From contig CAKRRS010000070.1 of the NCBI GenBank assembly GCA_934394665.1, forward strand, positions 1 through 15,097: a stretch of DNA of 15,097 nt, read 5' to 3'. The notes below the pieces were generated by a model. It worked only from the letters and a program-made list of their open reading frames with translations, made no database searches and had not been told where the DNA came from. Origin of the DNA: an uncultured Acetatifactor sp. (GTDB lineage: Bacteria; Bacillota; Clostridia; Lachnospirales; Lachnospiraceae). Made by a program: the position numbers and the translations under genes. Each line of letters starts with the position of its first letter. Within the stretch, counting starts at the first letter, position 1. Below are positions 7,301-14,417 of this stretch, piece by piece.

Positions 7301-10300
7301 TTAACCAGGATATCGGTTCCACAGGCGGCGGTCTGGCAGAAAAATATGCCGAAATGCTGGAAAATAATCCGGACTGGATTGACCTGGTAAATAAGAACAT
7401 CTTCTCAAATGAGGCCAGGATCCTGGCAGGTATTATCGTGGTAGGTGTACAGGGAGATTTCGTAGTATCCGCCAAGGTCAACATCATGCTGGGTATGAGC
7501 TTCCATTACCAGGTATATAAGAGATACACCTTTACGTTAAACGTATTCAGTAAGTCCAGCAGCAGCAACTGTGTAGATCTGACAAAATCAGAATACCAAT
7601 TCGATATGTATGTCATGGGTACGCTGGGAATCAGAGCGGGTATCCGGTTGACGGTCTATGCGGGACTGTTCAGTAAAAAGGTTGCGGCAATCGGCATCAC
7701 GGCGGAGACAGGTGCTTATATACAGATGTGGGGATACTTCTATTACAGTACCTCCTGGCAGGCCGGCAGCGGTAAATCCAGCAGTGCCTCCGGGGCAATG
7801 CTTCTGGAAGTGGGTGCATATCTGGAGATCCGGTTCCTGGCGACGGCATTCGGCGGCAGATTTCAATACGCTCCGGTACTGTATGACAAATACTGGCCGT
7901 TGTGGAATCTGGGTTCTGCCGAGAACGTATACGGATTCCATTATGAGACAACTGCGGGTGAGGCAGATGCCAAGGATATTGACATGGGAGCCGGCACAAG
8001 TGTGGCACTGCCTGTAGACAGAATGAATATGTCCTATATGAATCTGAGAAGCGGAGATACTGCGGATAAGGATTACACCTACAGTGACTTTGACATTACC
8101 ACAACCGGCAACTTCAAATATGAGAATGGTGTAATCAGTGTCATTCCTCAGGACGGCAGTTATACAGAGAAGGGAACCATAAAACTTACCTGGAAGGGTG
8201 CACCGTTGTCCTTTACCAGCAATCCTCTGTCCGTTGTATTGGATATCACATGGAGTGATCCTTCCAGAATCCATAGTGTAAGCTATGAACTGAACGGTGG
8301 CACTGCGTATGAAGGAGAGAAACCTCTGGCAGACGGCATCCCTACGGTGAAAGCGATCACGGGAGCAAGGATAACCGAGCCTTCCGTAACGGTTAAGAAA
8401 CAATATTATGTTTTTGACGGCTGGTATCAGGATGCGGAATGCAAGACCCCCTGGAAGTTTGATACAGATCAGGTGACAGGAGACCTGGTACTTCATGCAA
8501 AATGGAAGCCGGAATCCTATGACATTACTTATGTGCTGGATGGAGGCACCAACGATGAGAAGAATCCTGTAACCTATACGATAGAAGATACCGTGAAGCT
8601 GGAGAATCCTGTAAAACCGGGATATCAATTCTTAGGCTGGAATACGGAGCAGGACAGCACCGGTACGACGGTAACAGAGATCCCGGCAGGTAGCAGTGGT
8701 GCGAAGACCTTCTATGCACGGTGGACACCTCTGGAACAGAGTTATGAGATCCATCATATGCTGCAGACATTGGATGGCAATGCTTATGAGGATCAGGATA
8801 TCGTAACGGAAAAGGCATATACGGGAACAGAAGTGACGATCGGAGCTGCGCAGAGCAAAAGCTACGCCGGATTTACTTTTGATGCGTCTAAGACAGATGA
8901 CAGCAAGGGTACCATCCCCGGAGAAGGTACCCTGGTATTGAAGCTGTACTATAGCAGAAATAGCTATGCAGTAACCTTTGAAAGCGGTACAGGAGATACT
9001 GTTGAAACGCAGAATATTGCTTATGAGGGTAAAGTGACGAAACCTTCGGAACTTACAAAGGCAGGTTATCAATTTACCGGGTGGTATCTCACAGGGGATC
9101 CGTCGAGACTCTGGAATTTTGACAACGATGTTGTTACAGGTACCACGGAGCTTCGTGCCGGCTGGTCAGCACTCACTTATAATGTGACACTGGACGGACA
9201 GGGCGGAGCCGGCGGTCATGAAAACGTTCAGGCAACTTATGACAGTGAGATGCCAGAGATCACACCGCCTGCCCGTGCCGGTTATCAGTTCGCGGGATAT
9301 TATGATCAGACGGAAGGCGGTACACAGTATTATAATGCCAACGGAAGCAGCGCAAAGACCTGGGATAAGGCAGCGGATACGATACTGTATGCACATTGGA
9401 CCGCTAACAGCTATCAGGTGGTTTTCCATGCAAATGGTGGAGAAGGCAGTATGAACAATGAGAACTTCACCTATGCAGAAGAAAAAGCGTTAACACCGAA
9501 TAGCTTCACCAAGACAGGTTACAATTTTGCCGGTTGGGCGGAAACTGCGGATGCAGGCGAAAGCAAGTATGCAGATGGGAAAAGCGTAAGCAACCTTACC
9601 ACAGAGCAGAACGGAACGGTAAACCTGTATGCGGTATGGAAGCCGGTTACCTATGTGGTAATATTTGATAGAAACGGTGCTGACGGCGGCAGTATGACCA
9701 ACCAGACATTCACCTACGATACCGCGGCATCCTTGCGCGGAAACGGATATACCAGGACCGGATACCACTTTATGGGCTGGGCAAAGACTGCCGGAGCACA
9801 GGTAACTTATACAGACGGCGCATCTGTAAACAACCTCACCGCAACAGCAGATGAAGAGATAACCCTGTATGCAGTATGGGAGGCTAATACCTATACGGTG
9901 CGATTCAATGCGAACGGCGGTACGGGCAAGCAAATGGAATCACAGACATTTACTTACGATGAAGCAGTTAAGACATTAAGCAAGAACACATATACCAGAG
10001 ACAATTATAAATTCCTGGGCTGGGCACGAACGAATACAGCAACAACACAGGAATATACGGATCAGCATAAGGTTAAGAATCTGGTAACCACGCAGAACGG
10101 AGAATTGATCCTGTATGCGGTATGGAGACCGGATAGTTTTCAGGTAACGCTGAATCCCAATGGCGGAGAATTGAATGGAGCAGATCAGAGCGTAACTGCA
10201 ACATTACGTTACGGGGAAACGTGTGAAACACTGCCGACACCGACCAAATACGGATATGATTTCGTTGGTTGGAATTCTAAGGAAGACGGGACGGGAAGCT

Positions 10301-11787
10301 CTGTTTACACGAATACCAAAGCTGATAAGGTCGACGCCTATCAAACACTCTATGCACAATGGAGAGCTAAACAGATTACCGTATCCTTCGATACGAATCC
10401 AGGAAGCGGCAGCAGTACCCCCGATCAGGTGAATGCTATTACAGTGACTTATGGCAGCAAATATTCAAATCTGCCGACTACCGAAAGGGTGGGCTATACC
10501 TTCGATGGCTGGTATACCGAGGCAACCGGTGGAACTAAAGTAGAGACGACTACTAAAGTAACGAAGGAAGAGGAGCATACTCTGTATGCACACTGGACAG
10601 CAAACAAATTTCAAGTGCTATTTGATCAGGTAGGCGGAACCTTCCCAGACGGCACGACTACGATGAATATCGACCAGACCTATGACAACACATACAAGCT
10701 TCCGGAAGCTCCTACGCGAACTGGTTATACTTTCGATGGCTGGTATACCGATAGAAGCGGAGGAACAAAGATAGAGGATACCACACAGGTAACGAGAGCA
10801 GGTTATCATTGCCTGTCAGCACACTGGAAGGCAAATAAATATACCGTGACGTTTGATGCACAAGGTGGAACATTCTCTGACAATTCAGCAATACAAACGT
10901 ATGATTTGTACTATGATCAAACATATTGGGTGCCGCAGGATCTGACCAAAAGAGGGTATGTTTTCGATGGTTGGTATACCGGAAAGACGGGCGGAACACA
11001 AGTTACTTCGTCAACACTGATGGCTACAGCAGAAAATCATACACTATATGCTCGATGGAGAGCAATAACGATAACAACGGTGACCGTAGGCGGCGTAACT
11101 TTGACATATGAAGGAACTCCGGTGTATGCAAAAACAAACAGTAATGGTGTCGTAACGAAAGGAGGAAGCCGTTCAGATTACAATATTAAGCTGGATGAAG
11201 ATGGGTTGACACTGAATGGTGCGACTATAGTTTACGATGGAACATCTTACTTTGGTGCAATTAACTCGGAAAATGCACTGGTAATAATTCTTACGGGCAG
11301 TAATACTGTGACGAATAAAACAAGTAACATAACGCATCAAAGTTGTGCAGGCATTTATGTAAAAAACGATTTAACCATTAAAGGCAATGGAAAACTGTCG
11401 GTTAAAGAAGAAGGTACAGGTAATGCTTATTGCGTTGGAATTTGTGCTGAGGGTAGTATTGTAATCGATGAAGCAAATGTTACGGCAATAGGAAATGAAG
11501 CTACTAACAAGAGCGTAGGAGTTAGTGCTAATGGGAGGGTAACACTACAAAATGATGCTTATTTAAGGGCAGTCGGGGGCAATGGGGGAAGCTATAGTTA
11601 TGGAATCTGGTGCTACTATGGCATTACCATCGACAATAGTAGCGGTACTGCAGAGACCACTGCTTCATCTGCAACAGATGATAAGAAGGCAACATACATA
11701 GGAAGCGGTAATGCACCGGAATTGAAAAATACACATGTTAAAAGTGGTTCCAGTAGTGGAAGCAGCGTGGAATGGGTTAAAAATTAA
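4342..11787 (+). CDS. Giant InlB B-repeat surface lipoprotein
   Basis: A 2481-residue exported lipoprotein. The start ATG 4342 has a GAGAGG site and gives a signal peptide (MKKVQKQLKRALSMALALSM...) ending in the lipobox LSGC with Cys28. An in-frame GTG at 4261 lies within the promoter and is not used. Layout in residues: beta-rich N-domain (about 40-150); SH3-like domain (about 172-258) ending WYRIAYRGKVGYLPGTFVK; Ser/Gly linker (about 308-348); a first B-repeat (about 349-427); an unrecognised region (about 428-1310); eleven B-repeats interrupted by a MucBP-like module (about 1311-2242); and a beta-helix-like C-terminus (about 2243-2481). There is no LPXTG motif, so anchoring is by lipid. 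B-repeats and MucBP modules occur in adhesins, so a role in surface attachment or carbohydrate/mucus contact is inferred. It is probably controlled by the divergent LytTR system and ends at a strong terminator. Confidence 0.9.
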   Translation: MKKVQKQLKRALSMALALSMVVGMLSGCGLGHDTASDVVVVQDSVTEVNEISLSSMDQDTFLLSAGETPQLKFETANGNVTDITVTPDDTTLQPYQYYTVTFTLTANENESFTKTASITLNGVELKVKKWAKDQLIIEYTTLALPETVTTDEMAKVTSYGDAASESSLGTAKVQALLDSDLTLYSEDGKESYTVQKGYVPLFMVPSFVANGEPEQIKDGERVQIIKEHGEEDFPGAAGEWYRIAYRGKVGYLPGTFVKDAKVQASSEDKGKTSETTKPTNKTAQTRPAVKPSAGQNNQTTAQAAGNNSTTSSGSGSDSSSGSSSDSGSGSNSGSNSGSGSGSSSGNIDKTVYYQIDFDLGGGVSSKDAMLPKAMMVVKDSPIDINQLATPSVPGYLFEAWYYDAALTRQVCTGDRINSNLTLYAKVTEITADMDVAQGQDSYLSKVDVNADAFAITVLKPTGADSTDSGTDVASLHNLADQDTSLSFAIAKQNTSFTSTDGKVYDKYTITFSALEQGETYQLQLVNSDYVFYEDNEIQPAAVRLYNFTTQMAEAEKLSLNQNLVYLPESEVSYTKGSDYLSGLFTVNVNDDMTKLNTVDGSGSFTYNGNQQIEVGTTVVIYDGAEVPKLGEDGLKSAEQYNGNAAYVTISKIVGNTYYYGVAEAEDVLFTPDVLPVNTADDQDTAPDTITIATEKLDFSGSAYREMGLDENTTVDVGDYLAIYEGSLDTAVQPTYGRITKITPSDDGQNTILTYTVVTEDVVLDSMTVYSTEKMDIALDDATAHSIEQEIEQQAIDSGFAVEAANYLATVALGTEELQSLTGDMGLQTMSLTTQTGAVVPQSEISLFAASNRVSVGKPSVVANISRSLQHLTGGSNGVRAQLEVSFDVTMGSGDNKLILKVAATFEQEIVLNLNIKGKAVWGKKWIFPYIKDYRITTNLDAGSYTGISITATIRAEGEEPEFDWSEVAGKDLGAKIKTLMEQKDKFFNQDIGSTGGGLAEKYAEMLENNPDWIDLVNKNIFSNEARILAGIIVVGVQGDFVVSAKVNIMLGMSFHYQVYKRYTFTLNVFSKSSSSNCVDLTKSEYQFDMYVMGTLGIRAGIRLTVYAGLFSKKVAAIGITAETGAYIQMWGYFYYSTSWQAGSGKSSSASGAMLLEVGAYLEIRFLATAFGGRFQYAPVLYDKYWPLWNLGSAENVYGFHYETTAGEADAKDIDMGAGTSVALPVDRMNMSYMNLRSGDTADKDYTYSDFDITTTGNFKYENGVISVIPQDGSYTEKGTIKLTWKGAPLSFTSNPLSVVLDITWSDPSRIHSVSYELNGGTAYEGEKPLADGIPTVKAITGARITEPSVTVKKQYYVFDGWYQDAECKTPWKFDTDQVTGDLVLHAKWKPESYDITYVLDGGTNDEKNPVTYTIEDTVKLENPVKPGYQFLGWNTEQDSTGTTVTEIPAGSSGAKTFYARWTPLEQSYEIHHMLQTLDGNAYEDQDIVTEKAYTGTEVTIGAAQSKSYAGFTFDASKTDDSKGTIPGEGTLVLKLYYSRNSYAVTFESGTGDTVETQNIAYEGKVTKPSELTKAGYQFTGWYLTGDPSRLWNFDNDVVTGTTELRAGWSALTYNVTLDGQGGAGGHENVQATYDSEMPEITPPARAGYQFAGYYDQTEGGTQYYNANGSSAKTWDKAADTILYAHWTANSYQVVFHANGGEGSMNNENFTYAEEKALTPNSFTKTGYNFAGWAETADAGESKYADGKSVSNLTTEQNGTVNLYAVWKPVTYVVIFDRNGADGGSMTNQTFTYDTAASLRGNGYTRTGYHFMGWAKTAGAQVTYTDGASVNNLTATADEEITLYAVWEANTYTVRFNANGGTGKQMESQTFTYDEAVKTLSKNTYTRDNYKFLGWARTNTATTQEYTDQHKVKNLVTTQNGELILYAVWRPDSFQVTLNPNGGELNGADQSVTATLRYGETCETLPTPTKYGYDFVGWNSKEDGTGSSVYTNTKADKVDAYQTLYAQWRAKQITVSFDTNPGSGSSTPDQVNAITVTYGSKYSNLPTTERVGYTFDGWYTEATGGTKVETTTKVTKEEEHTLYAHWTANKFQVLFDQVGGTFPDGTTTMNIDQTYDNTYKLPEAPTRTGYTFDGWYTDRSGGTKIEDTTQVTRAGYHCLSAHWKANKYTVTFDAQGGTFSDNSAIQTYDLYYDQTYWVPQDLTKRGYVFDGWYTGKTGGTQVTSSTLMATAENHTLYARWRAITITTVTVGGVTLTYEGTPVYAKTNSNGVVTKGGSRSDYNIKLDEDGLTLNGATIVYDGTSYFGAINSENALVIILTGSNTVTNKTSNITHQSCAGIYVKNDLTIKGNGKLSVKEEGTGNAYCVGICAEGSIVIDEANVTAIGNEATNKSVGVSANGRVTLQNDAYLRAVGGNGGSYSYGIWCYYGITIDNSSGTAETTASSATDDKKATYIGSGNAPELKNTHVKSGSSSGSSVEWVKN
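5265..5385 (+). repeat. Ser/Gly-rich low-complexity linker
   Basis: Inside the lipoprotein gene about 40 codons encode almost only Ser, Gly, Asn and Asp, built from varied GGCAGC, GGAAGC and TCCGGC units. Such linkers act as flexible stalks. The short repeats could also change in number by slippage. Confidence 0.8.
5386..5622 (+). repeat. Isolated first B-repeat (Flg_new/InlB type)
   Basis: It encodes YYQIDFDLGGGV, then PGYLFEAWYYDAALTRQV and LTLYAKV, the standard order of an InlB B-repeat (Listeria-Bacteroides repeat). It is separated from the main array by nearly 900 residues and is the most divergent copy, with EAWYYD in place of the usual DGWYxD. Confidence 0.75.
8275..11064 (+). repeat. 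Tandem array of eleven B-repeats with a MucBP-like insertion
   Basis: Units of about 75-82 residues each follow the pattern Y-x-V-x-F-x-x-x-G-G, then G-Y-x-F-x-G-W, then T-L-Y-A-x-W. Approximate unit starts: 8275, 8514, 8959, 9172, 9406, 9646, 9886, 10132, 10369, 10603 and 10834. Between the second and third units (about 8742-8958) lies a different module, YEIHHMLQTLDGNAYEDQ followed by TLVLKLYYSRN, resembling a MucBP domain. The last three units share GYTFDGWYT-like cores and nearly identical DNA there (TTCGATGGCTGGTATACCGA in two of them), suggesting recent duplication. B-repeats fold as small beta domains and work as stalks or binding modules. Confidence 0.85.
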
Positions 11788-11830
11788 ATAGGTAACATCC
11801 ACAGCCTGTAAAGACTAGATAAGAAATCAT

Positions 11831-11870
11831 GCGCCCACCATCCGATATCGGATGGTGGGCGCGATTTTTA
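11831..11870 (+). terminator. Strong intrinsic terminator of the lipoprotein gene
   Basis: A 32-bp perfect palindrome (11831-11862, starting GCGCCCACC and centred on GATATC) is followed by GATTTTTA. As RNA it forms a very stable GC-rich hairpin with a tiny loop before a short U-run. It lies 43 bases after the lipoprotein stop and ends that transcription unit. Confidence 0.85.
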
Positions 11871-11962
11871 GAAGTGAATTTGGCAATAGCGAAAGCAAAT
11901 TTTCATACATTGTTGATCATTACATTTATTGCAATGAAAAAATGTAAAAAATAGCATTATTA

Positions 11963-11991
11963 TTGACGAATGGCATAAAATAGAATATGAT
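11963..11991 (+). promoter_or_regulatory. Promoter of the DUF4143 ATPase gene
   Basis: TTGACG (11963-11968) and TATGAT (11986-11991) are separated by exactly 17 bp. Transcription would start near 11998, only about a dozen bases before the ATG and within the AGGAGG site (11997-12002), giving an unusually short leader. The boxes fit well, but the closeness lowers confidence. Confidence 0.55.
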
Positions 11992-12010
11992 GAGAGAGGA
12001 GGTATCCGGT

Positions 12011-13303
12011 ATGAGAAGAAAAATAACAGAACAGTTAATTGCATGGACCAAAGAGACAACGGAGCGCCTGCCCCTGCTATTATACGGTGCCAGACAGGTG
12101 GGAAAAACATATGTCATGCAGCAGCTTGGACGGAATGCATTTAAAAATACTGTCTATGTCAATTTTGAAGCCGACCAGAGTATTGGAAGATTTTTCGATG
12201 CAGACATCCATGCCGATGCAGTAATACAGTTACTGGAGAAGTATTTTCATACGAGAATTGTACCGGGGGAATCGCTTATCCTATTTGATGAGATTCAAAT
12301 GTGCGAGAGAGCCTTGACTTCTCTGAAATATTTTGCGGAGGAAGCACCGGAATATCATGTGATTGCAGCAGGGAGTTTGTTAGGTGTTGCTTTGAAGCGT
12401 GAACAATATTCTTTCCCCGTTGGAAAAGTCAAGATGCTGACCCTGTATCCCATGGATTTTGAAGAATATTTGTGGGCTGGGGGAAAAGATCTGTTGGCAG
12501 ACACGATACGGGAGCATTTCGACAGTAACATAGCATTGCCTGAGACATTACACCAGGAGGCACTCATGGAATATTATCATTATTGTATTGTGGGTGGAAT
12601 GCCGGCAGCGGTAATGGCATATTTCAACGCATCGGCAACACTGAAGCAGGAAGAAATTCGGCAAATGCTGTTGGATTCCTATATCGCGGATATGACAAAA
12701 TATGCAAAAGTGGGAGAAACAGTTAAAATTTTTGAATGCTACGACTCCTTACCATCGCAGCTGGCGAAAGACAGTAAAAAATTTCAGTATAAACTGATCA
12801 AAAGCGGAGCAAGGGCTTCTCAATACGGAGATTCCATCGACTGGCTGATCCGCGCGGGGATTGTGAACAAATGTGTAAAATGTACGCAAGGATTTATGCC
12901 CCCGGCAGCGTTTCTGGATCTGACCGCATTCAAATTATATTATAGTGATATTGGAATTTTATCAGCGCGTACACAGATGAATCTTGAACGACTGCTCAGT
13001 GAGGAATCAGAGCGGTTTCGCGGCATTTATTCTGAAAATTATGTGGCCTGTGCGTTAAAAAGCAAAGGTTACGAATTAATGTATTGGGAATCCGATGGAA
13101 CAGCCGAAGTAGATTTCCTGATCGTCAGGGATAACCACGTGATTCCTGTAGAGTGCAAGGCCGGAAATCATGTGAAGGCGAAAAGTATGATGATTTACCG
13201 TGAGAAATATAAGCCGGCATATTGTATCAGAATTTCTGCAAGAAACTTTGGAATGGTGGATGATATCAAATCGGTACCACTGTATGCGGTGTTCTGCATA
13301 TAA
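12011..13303 (+). CDS. AAA ATPase with DUF4143 (archaeal-ATPase-like family)
   Basis: A 430-residue protein of the AAA_14/DUF4143 family. The Walker A motif is GARQVGKT (residues 26-33) and Walker B is LILFDE (89-94), followed by IQMCERALTSLKYF. The middle segment MLTLYPMDFEEYLWAGG and the C-terminal half LTAFKLYYSDIGIL are typical of DUF4143. The end, EVDFLIVRDNHVIPVECKAG (about 365-385), resembles a PD-(D/E)XK nuclease-like core often seen in this family. ATG 12011 is chosen because of AGGAGG 8 bases upstream; an earlier in-frame ATG at 11987 lies inside the -10 box. It is a single-gene unit with its own terminator. The biological role of these widespread, often multicopy ATPases is not established, and no partner gene is visible. 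Confidence 0.92.
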   Translation: MRRKITEQLIAWTKETTERLPLLLYGARQVGKTYVMQQLGRNAFKNTVYVNFEADQSIGRFFDADIHADAVIQLLEKYFHTRIVPGESLILFDEIQMCERALTSLKYFAEEAPEYHVIAAGSLLGVALKREQYSFPVGKVKMLTLYPMDFEEYLWAGGKDLLADTIREHFDSNIALPETLHQEALMEYYHYCIVGGMPAAVMAYFNASATLKQEEIRQMLLDSYIADMTKYAKVGETVKIFECYDSLPSQLAKDSKKFQYKLIKSGARASQYGDSIDWLIRAGIVNKCVKCTQGFMPPAAFLDLTAFKLYYSDIGILSARTQMNLERLLSEESERFRGIYSENYVACALKSKGYELMYWESDGTAEVDFLIVRDNHVIPVECKAGNHVKAKSMMIYREKYKPAYCIRISARNFGMVDDIKSVPLYAVFCI

Positions 13304-13310
13304 AAATGCA

Positions 13311-13355
13311 AAAAGGCAATGCTTCTGTGGATAGAAGGATTGCCTTTTATCTTTT
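13311..13355 (+). terminator. Intrinsic terminator after the ATPase gene
   Basis: An inverted repeat pairs AAAAGGCAATGCTTCT (13311-13326) with AGAAGGATTGCCTTTT (13333-13348), with one mismatch and a 6-base loop. It is followed by ATCTTTTA. The A-run on the left and T-run on the right make it potentially active in both directions. Confidence 0.8.
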
Positions 13356-13455
13356 ATACTCCCTGATCTCCTGCCGCGCTCTTGACGTCATCTTCGACCA
13401 GTTTCAATTTGTTCATCATATCCTTGATCTCCTGCATTTGTGGGAATGTGTGCGG
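13354..13455 (-). pseudogene. Unidentified short coding remnant
   Basis: On the minus strand the frame reads PHTFPQMQEIKDMMNKLKLV, then EDDVKSAAGDQGV and a TAA at 13356-13354. Its amphipathic helical character and codon choice look like the C-terminus of a real protein. The frame has no ribosome binding site, and upstream it runs into AT-rich non-coding sequence. I do not recognise the family; it may be chance or the tail of a lost gene. Confidence 0.3.
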
Positions 13456-13502
13456 AAAGAAAATAAAAGATAAAATAAAAGTAAGTTATTTTATCAAAAA
13501 GT

Positions 13503-13531
13503 GATGAAAATAAAAATATATATGATATAAT
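13503..13531 (+). promoter_or_regulatory. Extended -10 promoter of the PocR receptor gene
   Basis: TGATATAAT gives a perfect TATAAT at 13526-13531 with the TGn extension. The -35 region 17 bp upstream (GATGAA) is poor, as is common for extended -10 promoters. The surroundings are very AT-rich. Transcription would start near 13538. Confidence 0.55.
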
Positions 13532-13553
13532 TTCTCTATAAGGGAGACCGTAA

Positions 13554-13595
13554 ATGCGGCAAATATCTAAGGGAAAGAAGAGGATGAAAACGTGA
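13554..13595 (+). CDS. Upstream 13-codon leader ORF
   Basis: ATG 13554, preceded by AGGGAG with 7-base spacing, encodes the basic peptide [13 protein letters not shown]. It stops with a TGA that overlaps the GTG start of the receptor (GTGA). The peptide spans the receptor's own ribosome binding site. It may couple or tune translation of the receptor. The peptide itself has no recognisable family. Confidence 0.4.
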   Translation: MRQISKGKKRMKT

Positions 13596-14365
13596 AAATT
13601 CAGGATTTCTGTGACATGGGAAAATTTGAGCAGATCATGAAGAACTGGGCGGTCAGCACAGGACTGGCAACGGTAGCTGTCGGTGCGGACGGAAAGTATA
13701 TCAGTGATTGTTATAATTTTACAGAGTTCTGTATTGATCTGACGAGGGGAAGTGCCGAGGGTAAGAGACGTTGTGAACAGTGTGACAGAGAGGGGCATGG
13801 AGTCTATCCGTGTCATGCCGGACTGGTGGATTTCGGCATTCCCATTACACTGGACGACGGTACGGTATTGGGAAGCATCATCGGCGGACAGGTACTGCCG
13901 GAGAACCCGGATGAAGAGAAATTCCGTGGGGTGGCAAGAGAGCTTGGCATTGATGAGAACAGGTACATTGCGGCACTGAAGAAAGTAAATGTGAAGACCA
14001 GAGAACAGATCGATGCTTCGGCAAACCTGCTGGGAGATGTCATCAACATGTTCGTCAGAGCCAGCTATAACAGCTGGAAGAACGAGACTCTGGTAGGAGA
14101 ATTAAAAGGTGGTATTGCCCGGGCTGCGGAACAGATCGAGGAAGCGGAAGGCAAGACAAAAGAAATCGACGGATACAGCAAGCGCCAGCAGATCCTGGCA
14201 TTGAATGCATCCATAGAAGCAGCCAGAGCCGGAGACCAGGGTAAGGGCTTTGCCGTTGTAGCGGGCGAAGTACAGAAGCTGGCAAAGGATATGGCAACCT
14301 CCAGCGCAGATATTAAGAGCATTCTGGGACAGCTGTCGGTGACCATTAATAACTTGAATAAATAA
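13592..14365 (+). CDS. Soluble PocR-domain chemotaxis-type signalling protein
   Basis: A 257-residue protein with no membrane segment or HAMP domain. Residues about 1-160 form a PocR ligand-binding domain: [20 protein letters not shown], the cysteine set CEQC (61-64) with [13 protein letters not shown] (73-85), and [12 protein letters not shown] (90-101). The C-terminal ~85 residues carry the tip of a methyl-accepting chemotaxis receptor, [20 protein letters not shown] then [11 protein letters not shown] (201-231), the site that contacts CheA/CheW. The PocR domain is known to sense small molecules such as 1,3-propanediol in the regulator PocR; the ligand here is unknown. GTG 13592 is chosen because of GAAGAGG 8 bases upstream and the domain beginning directly at it. 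The receptor coiled coil is far shorter than in normal receptors, so it is either a mini-receptor or a truncated one. Confidence 0.88.
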   Translation: MKIQDFCDMGKFEQIMKNWAVSTGLATVAVGADGKYISDCYNFTEFCIDLTRGSAEGKRRCEQCDREGHGVYPCHAGLVDFGIPITLDDGTVLGSIIGGQVLPENPDEEKFRGVARELGIDENRYIAALKKVNVKTREQIDASANLLGDVINMFVRASYNSWKNETLVGELKGGIARAAEQIEEAEGKTKEIDGYSKRQQILALNASIEAARAGDQGKGFAVVAGEVQKLAKDMATSSADIKSILGQLSVTINNLNK

Positions 14366-14417
14366 CCCCCAAAAGTCCTTTCACGGAGGTAAAAGTCTGT
14401 GGGAGGATTTTTTGTTT
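14366..14417 (+). terminator. Probable terminator after the PocR receptor
   Basis: A C-run directly after the stop (CCCCCA) can pair imperfectly with TGGGAGG at 14399-14407, and ATTTTTTGTTTCT follows. A small inner CCT/AGG pairing is possible. The stem is imperfect, so this is a moderate call. Confidence 0.5.

Noticed and set aside
7588..8628. 346-codon open frame on the minus strand inside the lipoprotein gene
   Set aside because: It is antisense to a clearly coding region, has no recognisable domain, and its composition is explained by the codon bias of the plus-strand gene.
8275..11064. CRISPR-like or transposon-related repeats
   Set aside because: The periodicity is that of in-frame protein repeats (about 230-245 bp) within one coding frame; there are no short identical repeats with unique spacers.
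11987..12010. Earlier ATG for the DUF4143 ATPase
   Set aside because: It lies within the -10 box; ATG 12011 has AGGAGG at ideal spacing and matches the family start.
13388..13816. 142-codon minus-strand open frame covering the PocR receptor start
   Set aside because: It overlaps the receptor promoter and coding region antisense, and its translation is low-complexity (Phe/Ile/Tyr-rich) over AT-rich DNA.
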